Assembly: GCA_024998685.1 (NCBI GenBank)
Contig: JACOEH010000020.1
Coordinates: forward strand, 20,601-84,600
Length of the DNA: 64,000 nt
Source of the DNA: Nitrospira sp.
GTDB taxonomy: Bacteria > Nitrospirota > Nitrospiria > Nitrospirales > Nitrospiraceae
Direction of reading: 5' to 3'
Of this stretch, positions 27,519-36,428 are shown piece by piece (position 1 is the stretch's first letter; every line of letters begins with the position of its first letter). A program made the position numbers and the translations under genes. The notes beneath the pieces are model-generated. The model saw nothing but the letters and a program-made list of their open reading frames with translations, did not search any database and had not been told where the DNA came from.

Positions 27519-28970
27519 ATGATGGAACGCATCTTACGCACAATCAGTCTCTTGATAGGGTCCAGCTTGCTCGTGGCCTGCGCCGTCGGACCGGACTATA
27601 CCAGGCCGGAACTTTCCCCACCGGCATCATTCAGGATGGCCAGCGCTGAGGCAGAAGGTGAGTCCTTCGCGAATTTGCCCTGGTGGGAGCTGCTTCAGGA
27701 CCAGGCGCTTCACGATCTGATCCAGACGGCTCTCCGAGAGAACAAGGATCTCAAACGCGCGGTCGCCTCTGTCGAAGAATTCCAAGCGCGTCTATTCGTC
27801 GCCAGGATGGACTTTGCCCCAAAGGCCGACATCACAGGCAACGCACCGATTATGGGACGGAAGGCAGAATTTCTGTTCCCGGGCTTTCCGAACCCGTTCA
27901 ACTATTATCTCCAAGGCAATCTCGCCTGGGAACTCGACATCTGGGGTCGCATCCGGCGATCCAATGAAGCAGCTCGCGGCGATCTTCTGGCGCGCGAAGA
28001 AGCCCGGCGAGCCGTGGTCTTGCAGCTCGTCAGCGGGATCGCAGAAGCTTACTTTGACCTCTTGCAGTTCGACCGACAACTCGAAATCGCCAGACGCACG
28101 TATCAGTCGTGGCAAGAATCGGTGAGGATCGCTCAGGCGCGTCTGAGGGAAGGCGTCATCGCCAAGCTCGACCTCGATCAATTCACATCGGAGCGGGCCA
28201 ACGCGGCGGCGCGGGTCGCGGAATTGGAACGGCAAATGGTGCAGAAAGAAAATCAACTGAGCGCGCTCTTAGGGCGTAATCCCGGTCAAATCGCCCGCGG
28301 CCGCTCCCTGACGGAGCAGGTGCTGCCACCCAGCGTTCCCGCCGGGCTCCCATCGGAGCTGCTACAACGGAGGCCGGACCTCGTGCAAGCCGAACAGGAT
28401 CTGGCGGCGGTGACGGCGAGAATCGGTGCAGCCAAGGCGGACCGGTTTCCGAAACTCACCATCACCGGCATTTTGGGCGTCGCCAGTCCGCAGTTTTCTC
28501 GCCTTATTGCGAACGAAACCTCATTCGGCGTCGCCGGTCCCAGTCTGGCCGGTCCCTTGTTGAATGCACAAGCTCTCGGATTCCAGCAGGAAGCCGTCGA
28601 AGCGCAAGCCAGGCAAGCACTGGCCCAGTACGAGCAGTCAATCCTCGTCGCGTTCAAGGAAGTGGAGAACGCCCTGGTCGCAGTACGGACCGCCCGGGAG
28701 CAGCGGAATGCACAGGCCGAACAGGTCGAGTCGCTTCAATCCGCCTTTCGCCAAGCCACGCTCCGCTACAAGAGCGGACTCGCTCATTATCTGGACGTGT
28801 TGATTGCCCAGCGCAATCTGTTCGAGGCCGAACTGTCGTTGACGAGCACACACCGGCTTCACCTTGTGTCGATTGTCCAACTGTACAAGGCCCTGGGCGG
28901 CGGTTGGTCGCCCAAGGATTCCGCTCAACAGATGCCGGCGGCCAACGTCGCCGAAGCCCGGAAGGGTTGA
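27519..28970 (+). CDS. Outer-membrane efflux lipoprotein (NodT/OprM type)
   Basis: 483 residues, signal peptide with lipobox V-A-C (LLVACAVGPDYTRPEL), the standard start of the TolC-like lipoprotein channels. Two repeated OEP halves are visible (LVSGIAEAYFDLLQFDRQLE; ERQMVQKENQLSALLGRNPG; PSELLQRRPDLVQAEQDLAA). The long helical barrel ends in L-Y-K-A-L-G-G-G-W. It completes the tripartite pump with the two upstream genes. Start may be either of two consecutive ATGs. Confidence 0.94.
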   Translation: MMERILRTISLLIGSSLLVACAVGPDYTRPELSPPASFRMASAEAEGESFANLPWWELLQDQALHDLIQTALRENKDLKRAVASVEEFQARLFVARMDFAPKADITGNAPIMGRKAEFLFPGFPNPFNYYLQGNLAWELDIWGRIRRSNEAARGDLLAREEARRAVVLQLVSGIAEAYFDLLQFDRQLEIARRTYQSWQESVRIAQARLREGVIAKLDLDQFTSERANAAARVAELERQMVQKENQLSALLGRNPGQIARGRSLTEQVLPPSVPAGLPSELLQRRPDLVQAEQDLAAVTARIGAAKADRFPKLTITGILGVASPQFSRLIANETSFGVAGPSLAGPLLNAQALGFQQEAVEAQARQALAQYEQSILVAFKEVENALVAVRTAREQRNAQAEQVESLQSAFRQATLRYKSGLAHYLDVLIAQRNLFEAELSLTSTHRLHLVSIVQLYKALGGGWSPKDSAQQMPAANVAEARKG

Positions 28971-29039
28971 ATCCAAGTGATCCTCTATAGTTGTTCGGCG
29001 CCGTCAATGCTCTAAATAGCTTGGGATCCATCGGTCGAG

Positions 29040-29259
29040 TACTTCACGCAATTGTAGCCGTGCCTTCGATACCGTCGATTCTCCAGTTCATCCGATGGAC
29101 GAAGCAAGCACATTCGCACCGCAATTTCTGCCGTCTGACGAAGAGATTCGCCGTCTTCAATGGTGGTTGCACGCAGAAATGATCGTGGTCGTTTTCATCC
29201 CGTTTCTCGCAGCCGGTATGGCGCGCGGCGTGATGCTCTCATAGCCGCCTGTTACGTAT
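29040..29259 (+). pseudogene. DUF2214-like membrane protein fragment
   Basis: The 415 bp between the efflux operon and the next gene hold the tail of a DUF2214-type membrane protein in two frames: V-P-S-I-P-S-I-L-Q-F-I-R-W-T-K in one, then D-E-E-I-R-R-L-Q-W-W-L-H-A-E-M-I-V-V-V-F-I-P-F in another, ending at A-A-G-M-A-R where the frame is lost again. The N-terminal two thirds are absent. Confidence 0.6.
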
Positions 29260-29390
29260 AGAAATTACAAAGCGTTTTCGAAACGACTAGGAACATTGAA
29301 GATCGATGTCGATTTCAGGCCTACTTGTTCGACTATAGATAAACGGAAGCATCGGTCACACCGACGAATGAGACGGCATAGGAGGTTGAT

Positions 29391-29816
29391 ATGCGATTCA
29401 TGGTCATTGTGAAAGCGACAAAAGAGTCGGAAGCGGGGGGCATGCCGAGTACACAACTGCTGACCGAAATGGGCAAATTCAACGAGGAACTGGTAAAGGC
29501 GGGGGTGATGCTCGCGGGCGAAGGGCTCCAGCCGAGTTCGAAGGGTGCGCGCGTCAGATTTTCGGGAAACAAGCGCACCGTGATCGACGGCCCTTTTGCA
29601 GAAACCAAAGAGCTTATTGCCGGCTATTGGCTCTGGCAGGTGAAATCGAAGGAAGAGGCGATCGAATGGGTCAAGCGCTGCCCCAACCCCATGCCGGGAG
29701 AATCCGAGATCGAAATTCGTCAAGTCTTCGAAGCAGACGACTTCGGCGCCGAGTTCACGCCTGAACTGCGAGCGCAAGAAGAACGATTGGGTGCAGAGAC
29801 GACCCAAAAGAAATAG
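29391..29816 (+). CDS. YCII/DGPF-domain protein
   Basis: 141 residues, start MRFMVIVKATKESEAGG after AGGAGG. Family motif R-T-V-I-D-G-P-F-A-E-T-K-E-L-I-A-G-Y-W is intact. A second member of the family after the one at 6149, but of a different subgroup (here with an M-P-x-E-S-E-I-E-I-R-Q-V ending). In many genomes these genes travel with VOC/PhnB-type and SRPBCC genes, as seen in the next few kilobases. Confidence 0.9.
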   Translation: MRFMVIVKATKESEAGGMPSTQLLTEMGKFNEELVKAGVMLAGEGLQPSSKGARVRFSGNKRTVIDGPFAETKELIAGYWLWQVKSKEEAIEWVKRCPNPMPGESEIEIRQVFEADDFGAEFTPELRAQEERLGAETTQKK

Positions 29817-29971
29817 AGACGTCTCGCTCGAAAACCAAGACCCAGCGAGCGGTGGCTGCGCAATCAACGGTACTTTCCCGACGTGCACGTTGCCGGCAAA
29901 CCGGCTTACGCGACCGACCATCGATAGTATCGAATGCAGTGTAGTTCAAAACTTAACAACAGGAGGCCGCC

Positions 29972-30571
29972 ATGCAGTTGAAACAATTGGCAGTGACCAC
30001 GCTGTGTATCATGCTGACTGCCGTACCGGTTTTCGCGAAAGAGAAAAAGCATGAGAAAGCAATGGACCCCCAAGAGATGATGGAGGTGTGGAAGAAACTG
30101 GCCCAGCCGGGCGAGCCGCACAAACTATTTGCCGGCCTTGCCGGCAGTTGGACAACACAGACGAAGGAATGGATGGAGCCGGGCAAGCCGCCGACGGAAT
30201 CTACGGGCACAGCAGAGATCAAGACGCTGCTCGAAGGACGATTTCTTTATCAGGAGTATACCGCTCAAATGATGGGACAGCCTTACTCAGGTGTCGGCAT
30301 AGACGGATATGACAACCTGACTAAGAAATATGTCACGGTCTGGATCGATACAATGAGCACCGGCATCTTCTTCATGGAAGGCACTACAAGCCCGGACGGC
30401 AAGACCATTACCTTGCGCGGTTCACATCCCGAGCCCGGTGGCGGCAAGATGACACATCGTGCCGTTTGGAAAATCGTCGACAACGACAACCAGACTTTTG
30501 AGATGTACGGCGCCCACGGCAAGGAAAAGGAAATGAAGTTCCTCGAGATCATCTATACTAGAAAACCGTAA
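29972..30571 (+). CDS. Secreted DUF1579-family protein
   Basis: 199 residues with signal peptide (MQLKQLAVTTLCIMLTAVPV, cleavage after V-F-A). The domain shows H-K-L-F-A-G-L-A-G-S-W-T-T, then E-G-R-F-L-Y-Q-E-Y, the G-V-G-I-D-G-Y-D-N-L-T-K-K-Y motif, W-I-D-T-M-S-T-G-I and E-M-Y-G. DUF1579 proteins are lipocalin-like beta barrels of unknown role. Its 3' end is duplicated as a remnant at 32825. Confidence 0.9.
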   Translation: MQLKQLAVTTLCIMLTAVPVFAKEKKHEKAMDPQEMMEVWKKLAQPGEPHKLFAGLAGSWTTQTKEWMEPGKPPTESTGTAEIKTLLEGRFLYQEYTAQMMGQPYSGVGIDGYDNLTKKYVTVWIDTMSTGIFFMEGTTSPDGKTITLRGSHPEPGGGKMTHRAVWKIVDNDNQTFEMYGAHGKEKEMKFLEIIYTRKP

Positions 30572-30759
30572 TCGAGAAGCTGAGAGCAAATCACGAACGG
30601 CGTATGGCACGAGAATGAAAGAGCAGCTGTATGTCTTTCGCTCTTCCGATGAACTCTGAAGCGCCCTTCGTTCCGCTGTCGATTTTCTTGCGGTCGGACG
30701 ACTAGCTTACGAGAGGTGTGGACGTCGAAAACCGGTCATCGAAAGAAAGGAGCCATGCA

Positions 30760-31941
30760 ATGAGCAGTGTTCGAGTACTGGTCGGCACCCGCAAGGGTGC
30801 ATTCATTCTTACATCCGACGGCGCTCGCAAGCGGTGGGATGTGCAAGGGCCGCACTTCGGAGGATGGGAGCTGTACCACCTCAAGGGCTCACCGGCTGAT
30901 CCGAATCGACTGTATGCCTCTCAAACCAGTAGCTGGTTCGGGCAAGTCATTCAACGCTCGGATGACGGCGGGAAAACCTGGAGTGCGCCCGGGACCAAAC
31001 CGGAAGATCTCATGGGATCCGACGGCATGCCGAAGGGTGAGAGCAACATGTTTCTCTACGATACCTCTGCGGAAACAGGGAAACCGCTCACGACACACCA
31101 ACATTATGACGGCTCGCAACGCCCATGGGAATTCAAACGGGTATGGCATCTCGAACCGTCATTGACTGATCCTGATACGGTCTACGCCGGCGTCGAGGAT
31201 GCGGCCTTATTCCGTTCGACCGATGGTGGGCATACCTGGCATGAGCTTGCCGGGCTACGCGAGGTGAAAGGAAATCTGTGGCAGCCCGGCGCCGGAGGGA
31301 TGTGTTTGCATACGGTCGTCCTGGACCGGACAAATCCTCAACGTATCTATATTGCCATCTCCGCGGCCGGCGCATTCCGAACCGATGACGGTGGCAAGAC
31401 ATGGCGGGCGATCAACCGCGGCTTGAAATCGCAATTTGAGTTGCCGGATCCGGATGCAGATGTCGGCCATTGCGTACACAATATCACCATGCATGCATCA
31501 CGCCCGAATGTGCTGTTCATGCAGAAGCACTGGGATGTGTTGCGGAGCGACGATGCCGGCGGGTCCTGGCACGAAATCAGCGGCAACTTGCCGAGCGATT
31601 TCGGATTCCCGATCGCCGTCCATGCCCATGAACCGAATACGGTCTATGTCGTTCCCATTAAGAGCGACTCCGAACACTATCCACCGGAAGGCAAGCTGCG
31701 CGTGTATCGTAGCCGCACAGGAGGCAATGAGTGGAAAGCGCTGACGGAGGGCCTGCCGCAAGAGAATTGCTACGTCAATATATTGCGTGACGCGATGACC
31801 GTCGATCAGCTTGATCCCTGCGGCATCTATTTTGGAACAACAGGAGGCCAGGTCTATGGCTCCATCGATGACGGTGACAATTGGGCACCCATCGTCCGGG
31901 ACTTGCCCGCAGTGCTCTCCGTCGAAGTGCAAACACTCTAA
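30760..31941 (+). CDS. Sialidase-like beta-propeller (BNR repeat) protein
   Basis: 393 residues. The start at 30760 ([20 protein letters not shown]) follows AAAGGAG. Repeated Asp-box/BNR-type motifs [32 protein letters not shown] and S-I-D-D-G-D-N-W give a multi-bladed propeller. No signal peptide, so it is cytosolic. It is followed after 56 bp by a MoaD/ThiS-like gene, an association I recall from other genomes; the function of the pair is not known. It is unlikely to be a true sialidase. Confidence 0.88.
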   Translation: MSSVRVLVGTRKGAFILTSDGARKRWDVQGPHFGGWELYHLKGSPADPNRLYASQTSSWFGQVIQRSDDGGKTWSAPGTKPEDLMGSDGMPKGESNMFLYDTSAETGKPLTTHQHYDGSQRPWEFKRVWHLEPSLTDPDTVYAGVEDAALFRSTDGGHTWHELAGLREVKGNLWQPGAGGMCLHTVVLDRTNPQRIYIAISAAGAFRTDDGGKTWRAINRGLKSQFELPDPDADVGHCVHNITMHASRPNVLFMQKHWDVLRSDDAGGSWHEISGNLPSDFGFPIAVHAHEPNTVYVVPIKSDSEHYPPEGKLRVYRSRTGGNEWKALTEGLPQENCYVNILRDAMTVDQLDPCGIYFGTTGGQVYGSIDDGDNWAPIVRDLPAVLSVEVQTL

Positions 31942-31997
31942 AGAAACGTGAAGCGTTCGATCCCACGAGATACGAAATACGAACGACGAGATACAAA

Positions 31998-32294
31998 ATG
32001 ATCCGAATCATATTGCCGCAACATTTGCGGACCCTGGCGCGCGTCAACGGTGAAGTGGCCCTTGAGGTCAACGGTCCGGTGACGCAACGCGCGGTCCTTG
32101 ATGCGCTTGAAGCGCATTATCCGATGTTACGCGGGACCATCCGTGATCACGTCACACACAAGCGCCGGGCATTCGTGCGCTTTTTCGCCTGCGAGCAGGA
32201 CCTCTCTCATGAGTCGCCGGATATGCCGCTGCCCGACGCCATTGTAACGGGAAGCGAGCCGTTCCTGATCGTGGGGGCTATGGCAGGAGGATAG
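31998..32294 (+). CDS. MoaD/ThiS-family ubiquitin-like protein
   Basis: 98 residues, start [20 protein letters not shown]. The beta-grasp fold is indicated by [15 protein letters not shown] and [10 protein letters not shown]. The C-terminal Gly-Gly, ending the protein, is the activated tail used for sulfur carriage or protein conjugation in this family. It is paired with the beta-propeller gene upstream. No E1-like activating enzyme lies nearby. Confidence 0.85.
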   Translation: MIRIILPQHLRTLARVNGEVALEVNGPVTQRAVLDALEAHYPMLRGTIRDHVTHKRRAFVRFFACEQDLSHESPDMPLPDAIVTGSEPFLIVGAMAGG

Positions 32295-32354
32295 TTACCG
32301 CAATATAGAAACCAAGAATACGTCGCCCGAACATTCAACCGAAAGGAGAAATCC

Positions 32355-32822
32355 ATGGACAAGCCAGTCAAGCCGATTCCAGATGGAATGCATACGGTGA
32401 CCCCGCACTTGGTGTGCGCCGGGGCTGCCAAGGCGATTGAATTTTACAAGAAGGCTTTCAACGCGGTGGAGTTGGGTAAGGTACCCGGACCGGAAGGAAA
32501 ACTTCTTCATGCCTTGATCCGAATCGGTGACTCTCCCGTCATGCTCGTCGATGAATTTCCGGATCACCACTCACTCGGGCCGAAGTCGCTTAAAGGTTCG
32601 CCCGTCACGATCCATCTCTATGTCCAGGATGTGGAGGCGGTCTTCAACCAAGCCGTGGCAACGGGTGCGACAGTCACGATGCCGGTCGCCGACATGTTCT
32701 GGGGAGATCGTTACGGCCTGCTGGAAGACCCCTTTGGTCACCACTGGTCGATCGCCACGCATATTCGAGACGTCAGCCCGGAAGAATTGAAAGAGGCGGC
32801 ACGAAAAGTCTGCGGCTCATAG
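32355..32822 (+). CDS. VOC-family protein (glyoxalase/PhnB-like)
   Basis: 155 residues, start MDKPVKPIPDGMHTVTPHLV with GAAAGGAG upstream. Motifs: C-A-G-A-A-K-A-I-E-F-Y-K-K-A-F, V-M-L-V-D-E-F-P, and the metal-binding-type ending D-P-F-G-H-H-W-S-I-A-T-H. Belongs to the PhnB/YcjK group of the vicinal oxygen chelate fold. Substrate unknown. Confidence 0.9.
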   Translation: MDKPVKPIPDGMHTVTPHLVCAGAAKAIEFYKKAFNAVELGKVPGPEGKLLHALIRIGDSPVMLVDEFPDHHSLGPKSLKGSPVTIHLYVQDVEAVFNQAVATGATVTMPVADMFWGDRYGLLEDPFGHHWSIATHIRDVSPEELKEAARKVCGS

Positions 32823-32824
32823 TT

Positions 32825-32886
32825 CTACTTGTATGGAACTCACAAGGGTGAGAAGGGAATGGAGATTAGCTACACCAGGAAACAGT
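32825..32886 (+). pseudogene. Remnant of a DUF1579 gene 3' end
   Basis: Just past the VOC stop, the text reads F-Y-L-Y-G-T-H-K-G-E-K-G-M-E-I-S-Y-T-R-K-Q. This matches the last 20 residues of the DUF1579 gene ending at 30571 (E-M-Y-G-A-H-G-K-E-K-E-M-K, I-I-Y-T-R-K-P). It is a leftover of a second copy. Confidence 0.65.
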
Positions 32887-32929
32887 CATCGCATCCTCAT
32901 TCACTAATCCATGTGAAACGAGAGACACA

Positions 32930-33472
32930 ATGCCTACCATACAACGAATTACCCCTTGCCTTTGGTTCGACGACAAGGCCGAAGAGGCGGCGAAGTTCTA
33001 CGTGTCGATTTTCAAGAATTCGAGGATGGGGCCCATAACACACTATGGAGAAGCCGGTGCTCAGGTCTCCGGGCGGCCGAAGGGATCGGTGATGACCGTC
33101 ACGTTCAAGATCGAGAATCAGGAATTCGTGGCCTTGAACGGTGGCCCTCTCTTTAAGTTTACCGAAGCCGTCTCGTTGATGGTGAAATGCACGACACAAA
33201 ATGAAATCGATGAGATGTGGGAGAAGTTGTCGGAAGGTGGAGAACCGGGCCCCTGCGGATGGTTGAAGGATACATACGGCCTGTCCTGGCAAATTGTCTC
33301 ACCTGAGTGGGATGAGATGTTGAGAGATAAGGACCCCAAACGGTCTGAGCGGGTGATGGAAGCCATCCTTCACATGACCAAGCCCGATCTTGGGAAAATC
33401 CGGCAGGCCTATGAAGGTAACGGTACAAGAAATTCTGAATCTGCCCATCCTAGCCAAGCACAAAAAGAATAA
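32930..33472 (+). CDS. VOC-family PhnB-like protein (3-demethylubiquinone methyltransferase-like fold)
   Basis: 180 residues, start MPTIQRITPCLWFDDKAEEA. The series F-Y-V-S-I-F-K-N-S-R, the H-Y-G-E-A-G stretch, F-V-A-L-N-G-G-P-L-F-K-F-T-E-A-V-S and C-G-W-L-K-D-T-Y-G-L-S-W-Q-I-V is diagnostic of the PhnB-like subfamily misnamed after UbiE/3-demethylubiquinone methyltransferase. The long charged C-terminal tail is unusual. Role unknown. Confidence 0.92.
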   Translation: MPTIQRITPCLWFDDKAEEAAKFYVSIFKNSRMGPITHYGEAGAQVSGRPKGSVMTVTFKIENQEFVALNGGPLFKFTEAVSLMVKCTTQNEIDEMWEKLSEGGEPGPCGWLKDTYGLSWQIVSPEWDEMLRDKDPKRSERVMEAILHMTKPDLGKIRQAYEGNGTRNSESAHPSQAQKE

Positions 33473-33610
33473 ATCACCGGTAGCCTCTTCTGGCCATGAT
33501 GAAGGACTGGAACACAGGTTTTCATGCTCGACGAGCCGCATACATTATTCATTAGCCTGACTGTTCATCACTTTCACTGTTGTATCAAAGTAGGACGCTC
33601 GGGAATTGCC

Positions 33611-33747
33611 GAGTAGCACCACGCGCACTCCTGTACTAACGTGAAAACTAATCCATCAACATAGTCTGGAACCGATCGCTTGCCTCGCGCATCCATCCCG
33701 CGACCCCTTCCAGTCTACAGACGAACCACTTCTCACAGGAGGCCCCT
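33611..33747 (+). repeat. 137-bp leader repeat, copy 1 (ahead of first FKBP gene)
   Basis: The 137 bases before the start of the first FKBP gene align without gaps to the 137 bases before the second (offset 775). Blocks such as AACATAGTCTGGAACCGATCG and CCACTTCTCACAGGAGG are shared. The repeat includes the AGGAGG ribosome site and presumably the promoter. Confidence 0.85.
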
Positions 33748-34290
33748 ATGAGACGCTCGTACATATTTCAAGCACTCAGTGGTTGGTGCACAATTCTCTT
33801 GCTCTCGGCAGTTGTTGCATCAGCCGGCGATCTGAAGAAAGGAGCATCAGCGATGACCGTTTCGGATGGGAAACAAGTGACCTTGGAATACACCATGAAA
33901 CTGGACGATCAATCAGTCGTCGATACCAACGTCGGCGGGGAGCCGTTGAAAGTAACCCAGGGCAGTCACGAGGTCATTCCTGGGGTCGAGAAGGGACTCT
34001 CAGGGATGACGGTCGGAGAAAAAAAGCAGTTCACGATTGTCCCGGCCGATGGATATGGCACCGTCGATCCGAAAGCGTTTCAAGAAGTGGACAAGGATAT
34101 GGTGCCGCCAGATTCCCGAAAGGTCGGAATGCAGCTGGAGGGAAAAACCGTAGACGGCCGAAAGGTCTTTCCGCGGATTTCCGAGGTGAAGAACCAGACG
34201 GTCGTGCTCGACTTCAACCATCCGCTGGCCGGCAAGACACTCTACTTCGACGTCAAAGTCCTGGATGTCGCGCAAGCATCGCCGAGGTGA
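33748..34290 (+). CDS. Secreted FKBP-type peptidyl-prolyl isomerase, SlyD-like, copy 1
   Basis: 180 residues with a signal peptide (MRRSYIFQALSGWCTILLLS, cleavage near V-A-S-A). SlyD-like FKBP: L-E-Y-T-M-K-L-D-D-Q-S-V-V-D-T-N, then G-S-H-E-V-I-P-G-V-E-K-G-L-S-G-M, an insert-in-flap region (A-D-G-Y-G-T-V-D-P-K-A-F-Q) and the ending V-V-L-D-F-N-H-P-L-A-G-K-T-L. SlyD proteins combine isomerase with chaperone activity; this exported form lacks the His-rich tail. It is tandemly duplicated with its leader. Confidence 0.93.
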   Translation: MRRSYIFQALSGWCTILLLSAVVASAGDLKKGASAMTVSDGKQVTLEYTMKLDDQSVVDTNVGGEPLKVTQGSHEVIPGVEKGLSGMTVGEKKQFTIVPADGYGTVDPKAFQEVDKDMVPPDSRKVGMQLEGKTVDGRKVFPRISEVKNQTVVLDFNHPLAGKTLYFDVKVLDVAQASPR

Positions 34291-34300
34291 TTCCGTCCTC

Positions 34301-34331
34301 CTCATGCGGGGCGATCACCGCCCCGCATGAG
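34301..34331 (+). terminator. Strong hairpin after first FKBP gene
   Basis: CTCATGCGGGGCG and its perfect complement form a 13-bp stem around a 5-nt loop, 10 bases past the stop. No T-run follows, so it may act as a terminator or an mRNA 3' stabiliser. Confidence 0.7.
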
Positions 34332-34385
34332 TGGCCACATCGCATTTCTCGCGGTGCACCAAAGTTGAACGGTTGGTACATTACT

Positions 34386-34522
34386 GGGTAGCATCACGCA
34401 TGCTCATATGGTAGCGTGAATCGCAACCGAGCAACATAGTCTGGAACCGATCGCCTGCCCCTCTCACAACGTCCCGCGACCCATTCCAGTCTACACATGA
34501 ACCACTTCTCACAGGAGGTCCT
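34386..34522 (+). repeat. 137-bp leader repeat, copy 2 (ahead of second FKBP gene)
   Basis: Ungapped match to 33611-33747, ending in the same CAGGAGG-to-start arrangement. Its presence means the second gene probably has its own promoter rather than relying on read-through. Confidence 0.85.
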
Positions 34523-35065
34523 ATGAGACGCCCATGCCTATTTTTTTCGCTGTCCGGTTGGAGCGCAGTTCTGTTGCTCTCGACTGTGGCGGCGTGCGCC
34601 GGAGAACAAAAGAAAGGAGTCTCACCGATGACCGTCTCGAACGGGAAACAAGTGACCTTAGAGTACACCCTGCAATTGGACGATCAATCCGTCGTCGATA
34701 CCAATGTCGGTAAGGAACCGTTGAAAGTAACTCAGGGCAGTCACCAAATCATTCCAGGGGTCGAGAAGCAGATCGAGGGTATGGCACCCGGTGAAAAAAA
34801 GAAGTTCTCGGTAGCCCCGACGGAGGGTTACGGCACCATCGATCCGAAAGCATTTCAGGAGATCGACAAAAAAATGGTACCGGCCGATGCCCAGAAGGTT
34901 GGGATGCAGTTGGAGGGTACCACCGCCGAGGGACGAAAGGTTTTTCCTCGTATTTCCGAGGTGAAAAACGAGACGGTCGTCCTGGACTTCAACCATCCGC
35001 TGGCCGGTAAGACACTCTACTTCGACGTCAAAGTCCTCGACGTCGCACAAGCCTCATCGAAGTAA
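34523..35065 (+). CDS. Secreted FKBP-type peptidyl-prolyl isomerase, SlyD-like, copy 2
   Basis: 180 residues, same length as copy 1 and closely similar, with signal peptide MRRPCLFFSLSGWSAVLLLS. Differences cluster in the signal and flap region (K-Q-I-E-G-M-A-P-G-E-K-K-K-F-S versus K-G-L-S-G-M-T-V). A Cys at the signal peptide end (T-V-A-A-C-A-G) raises the possibility of a lipoprotein in this copy, whereas copy 1 has V-V-A-S-A-G. That would place one isomerase on a membrane and one free in the periplasm; this is inference. Confidence 0.92.
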   Translation: MRRPCLFFSLSGWSAVLLLSTVAACAGEQKKGVSPMTVSNGKQVTLEYTLQLDDQSVVDTNVGKEPLKVTQGSHQIIPGVEKQIEGMAPGEKKKFSVAPTEGYGTIDPKAFQEIDKKMVPADAQKVGMQLEGTTAEGRKVFPRISEVKNETVVLDFNHPLAGKTLYFDVKVLDVAQASSK

Positions 35066-35073
35066 CCCGTCCC

Positions 35074-35098
35074 TGTGCGGGGCGCACCGCCCCGCACA
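35074..35098 (+). terminator. Strong hairpin after second FKBP gene
   Basis: TGTGCGGGGCG and CGCCCCGCACA form an 11-bp perfect stem with loop CAC, eight bases past the stop. It corresponds to the hairpin after copy 1 but the stem sequence has changed on both arms. Confidence 0.72.
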
Positions 35099-35308
35099 AA
35101 GAGATGCTCCACTGTCCTGAAGGTTTATAGGTCGCCTGCTGAATTTTTCTCCGACCGGACGACTTCAGGGAACCTCGTAGAGAACACGCTGGACAGCTCA
35201 AACAACTCTGGGAAGAGTCCTTTCGATCCGCTGTAATCCTCTCGCCTACTCCTTCTTTCAACGTCTAAGGACAACAACGATCGCCAGGCTGGCGTAGCGC
35301 ATAATCCT

Positions 35309-36145
35309 CTAGCTCAGAAACAGCTGATCGAACGACGCGCGCCGCCCTTCCAACTGCGGGATTTGATCGAAATCCTCCTGCTTCAGTTTTGCGGCGGTTC
35401 GTTGATGCAATTCTCGGTAGGTCAGCTTGCCTTCAGCTTCTTTGATCGACTCAACCAGATAATAGGTCAGAGCCCCATTGTAAGATCCGCCGATATGCGC
35501 ATCGGCGGAGGTCTGCGTATCGCGGCAGCCGGTGATCAACAGCTCACCAATATCAGCATCGACGATATCGCTCTTTCGCTTGCGTCCACGAGACGCCTTT
35601 CTGAGTTGCCCTCGAAGCGTCCCGCGTAGTTTCCGGCCGGATTCCGTCGCCATGAGATCCAAGGGACACGGAAGGTACCGTTGTCTTCTGGGAGCGTCCA
35701 ACGGATTCATCACGCGCGTGATGGTGCCGGAGTGACAGCAGTCCATGATGACAGTCAGGTTTACTCCCGACCGAAGTTTCCCCAAGGTCTTCCGCAGCCA
35801 GTCGTCACGGAAAGGATCCTTCCAATCCAGATCGGTCGGACACAAGATCTCATCGCGCTTATCCGCCTCATCTCCATTGTCGTCCGGTACGTTTGACCCA
35901 TGACCGGAATAATGGAGGAGCAGGACATCGCCCTTCTTCCCTTTCGTAATCAGTTTTTTAATGGCTCGTTCCATCGCTTTTTTTGTCGCTTGGGCATCCG
36001 TCAGGATCGTGATGTCCTTGTCGTCAAAGCCGTAATAGGTCGTCAGCGCCCCCATCAGATTCTTCACGTCATTGACGCACCCTTGGAGATCAGCGCCGGG
36101 CACTTGATACTTATTGATCCCGATGAGCACGGCTCGTTTGGCCAT
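35309..36145 (-). CDS. Caspase-family protease (type I metacaspase/orthocaspase-like)
   Basis: 278 residues; start 36145 (MAKRAVLIGINKYQVPGADL) after AAAGGAG. p20 domain with catalytic His in L-L-H-Y-S-G-H-G-S and Cys in V-I-M-D-C-C-H-S-G. The p10-like part has L-L-I-T-G-C-R-D-T-Q-T-S-A-D and G-A-L-T-Y-Y-L. Predicted Arg/Lys-directed specificity by family. The gene follows a truncated nucleotide-sensor-like gene and a SLATT-type membrane gene on the same strand, a grouping typical of bacterial suicide/defence systems. Confidence 0.92.
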   Translation of the reverse strand: MAKRAVLIGINKYQVPGADLQGCVNDVKNLMGALTTYYGFDDKDITILTDAQATKKAMERAIKKLITKGKKGDVLLLHYSGHGSNVPDDNGDEADKRDEILCPTDLDWKDPFRDDWLRKTLGKLRSGVNLTVIMDCCHSGTITRVMNPLDAPRRQRYLPCPLDLMATESGRKLRGTLRGQLRKASRGRKRKSDIVDADIGELLITGCRDTQTSADAHIGGSYNGALTYYLVESIKEAEGKLTYRELHQRTAAKLKQEDFDQIPQLEGRRASFDQLFLS

Positions 36146-36428
36146 ATCTTCTCCTTTCTGTGACTGAATACAAGACGGACCGAGCGAAATTCGAGATATG
36201 TGTGACCTGAGCAATCATCTTGCCAGTACACATTTACACGAAGAGACTTTGGTTGATTGCATTCCTATGTACTCTTTCTAAGGATTTTTTTCATTATGGT
36301 TTCTTCAATGAGGGTGAAGAAGTTATAGAACCACAGCGCGGTTGGCTCGAAGCAACGGGATGGAGAATCCAAACCGATACGGTACTGTATCGAAATAGGT
36401 ACGATAAGGTCGGTGGATATTCATAAAG

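Noticed and set aside
36220..36426. 68-codon plus-strand open frame in an AT-rich gap
   Set aside because: No ribosome site or family match; GC is low and the frame is likely random.
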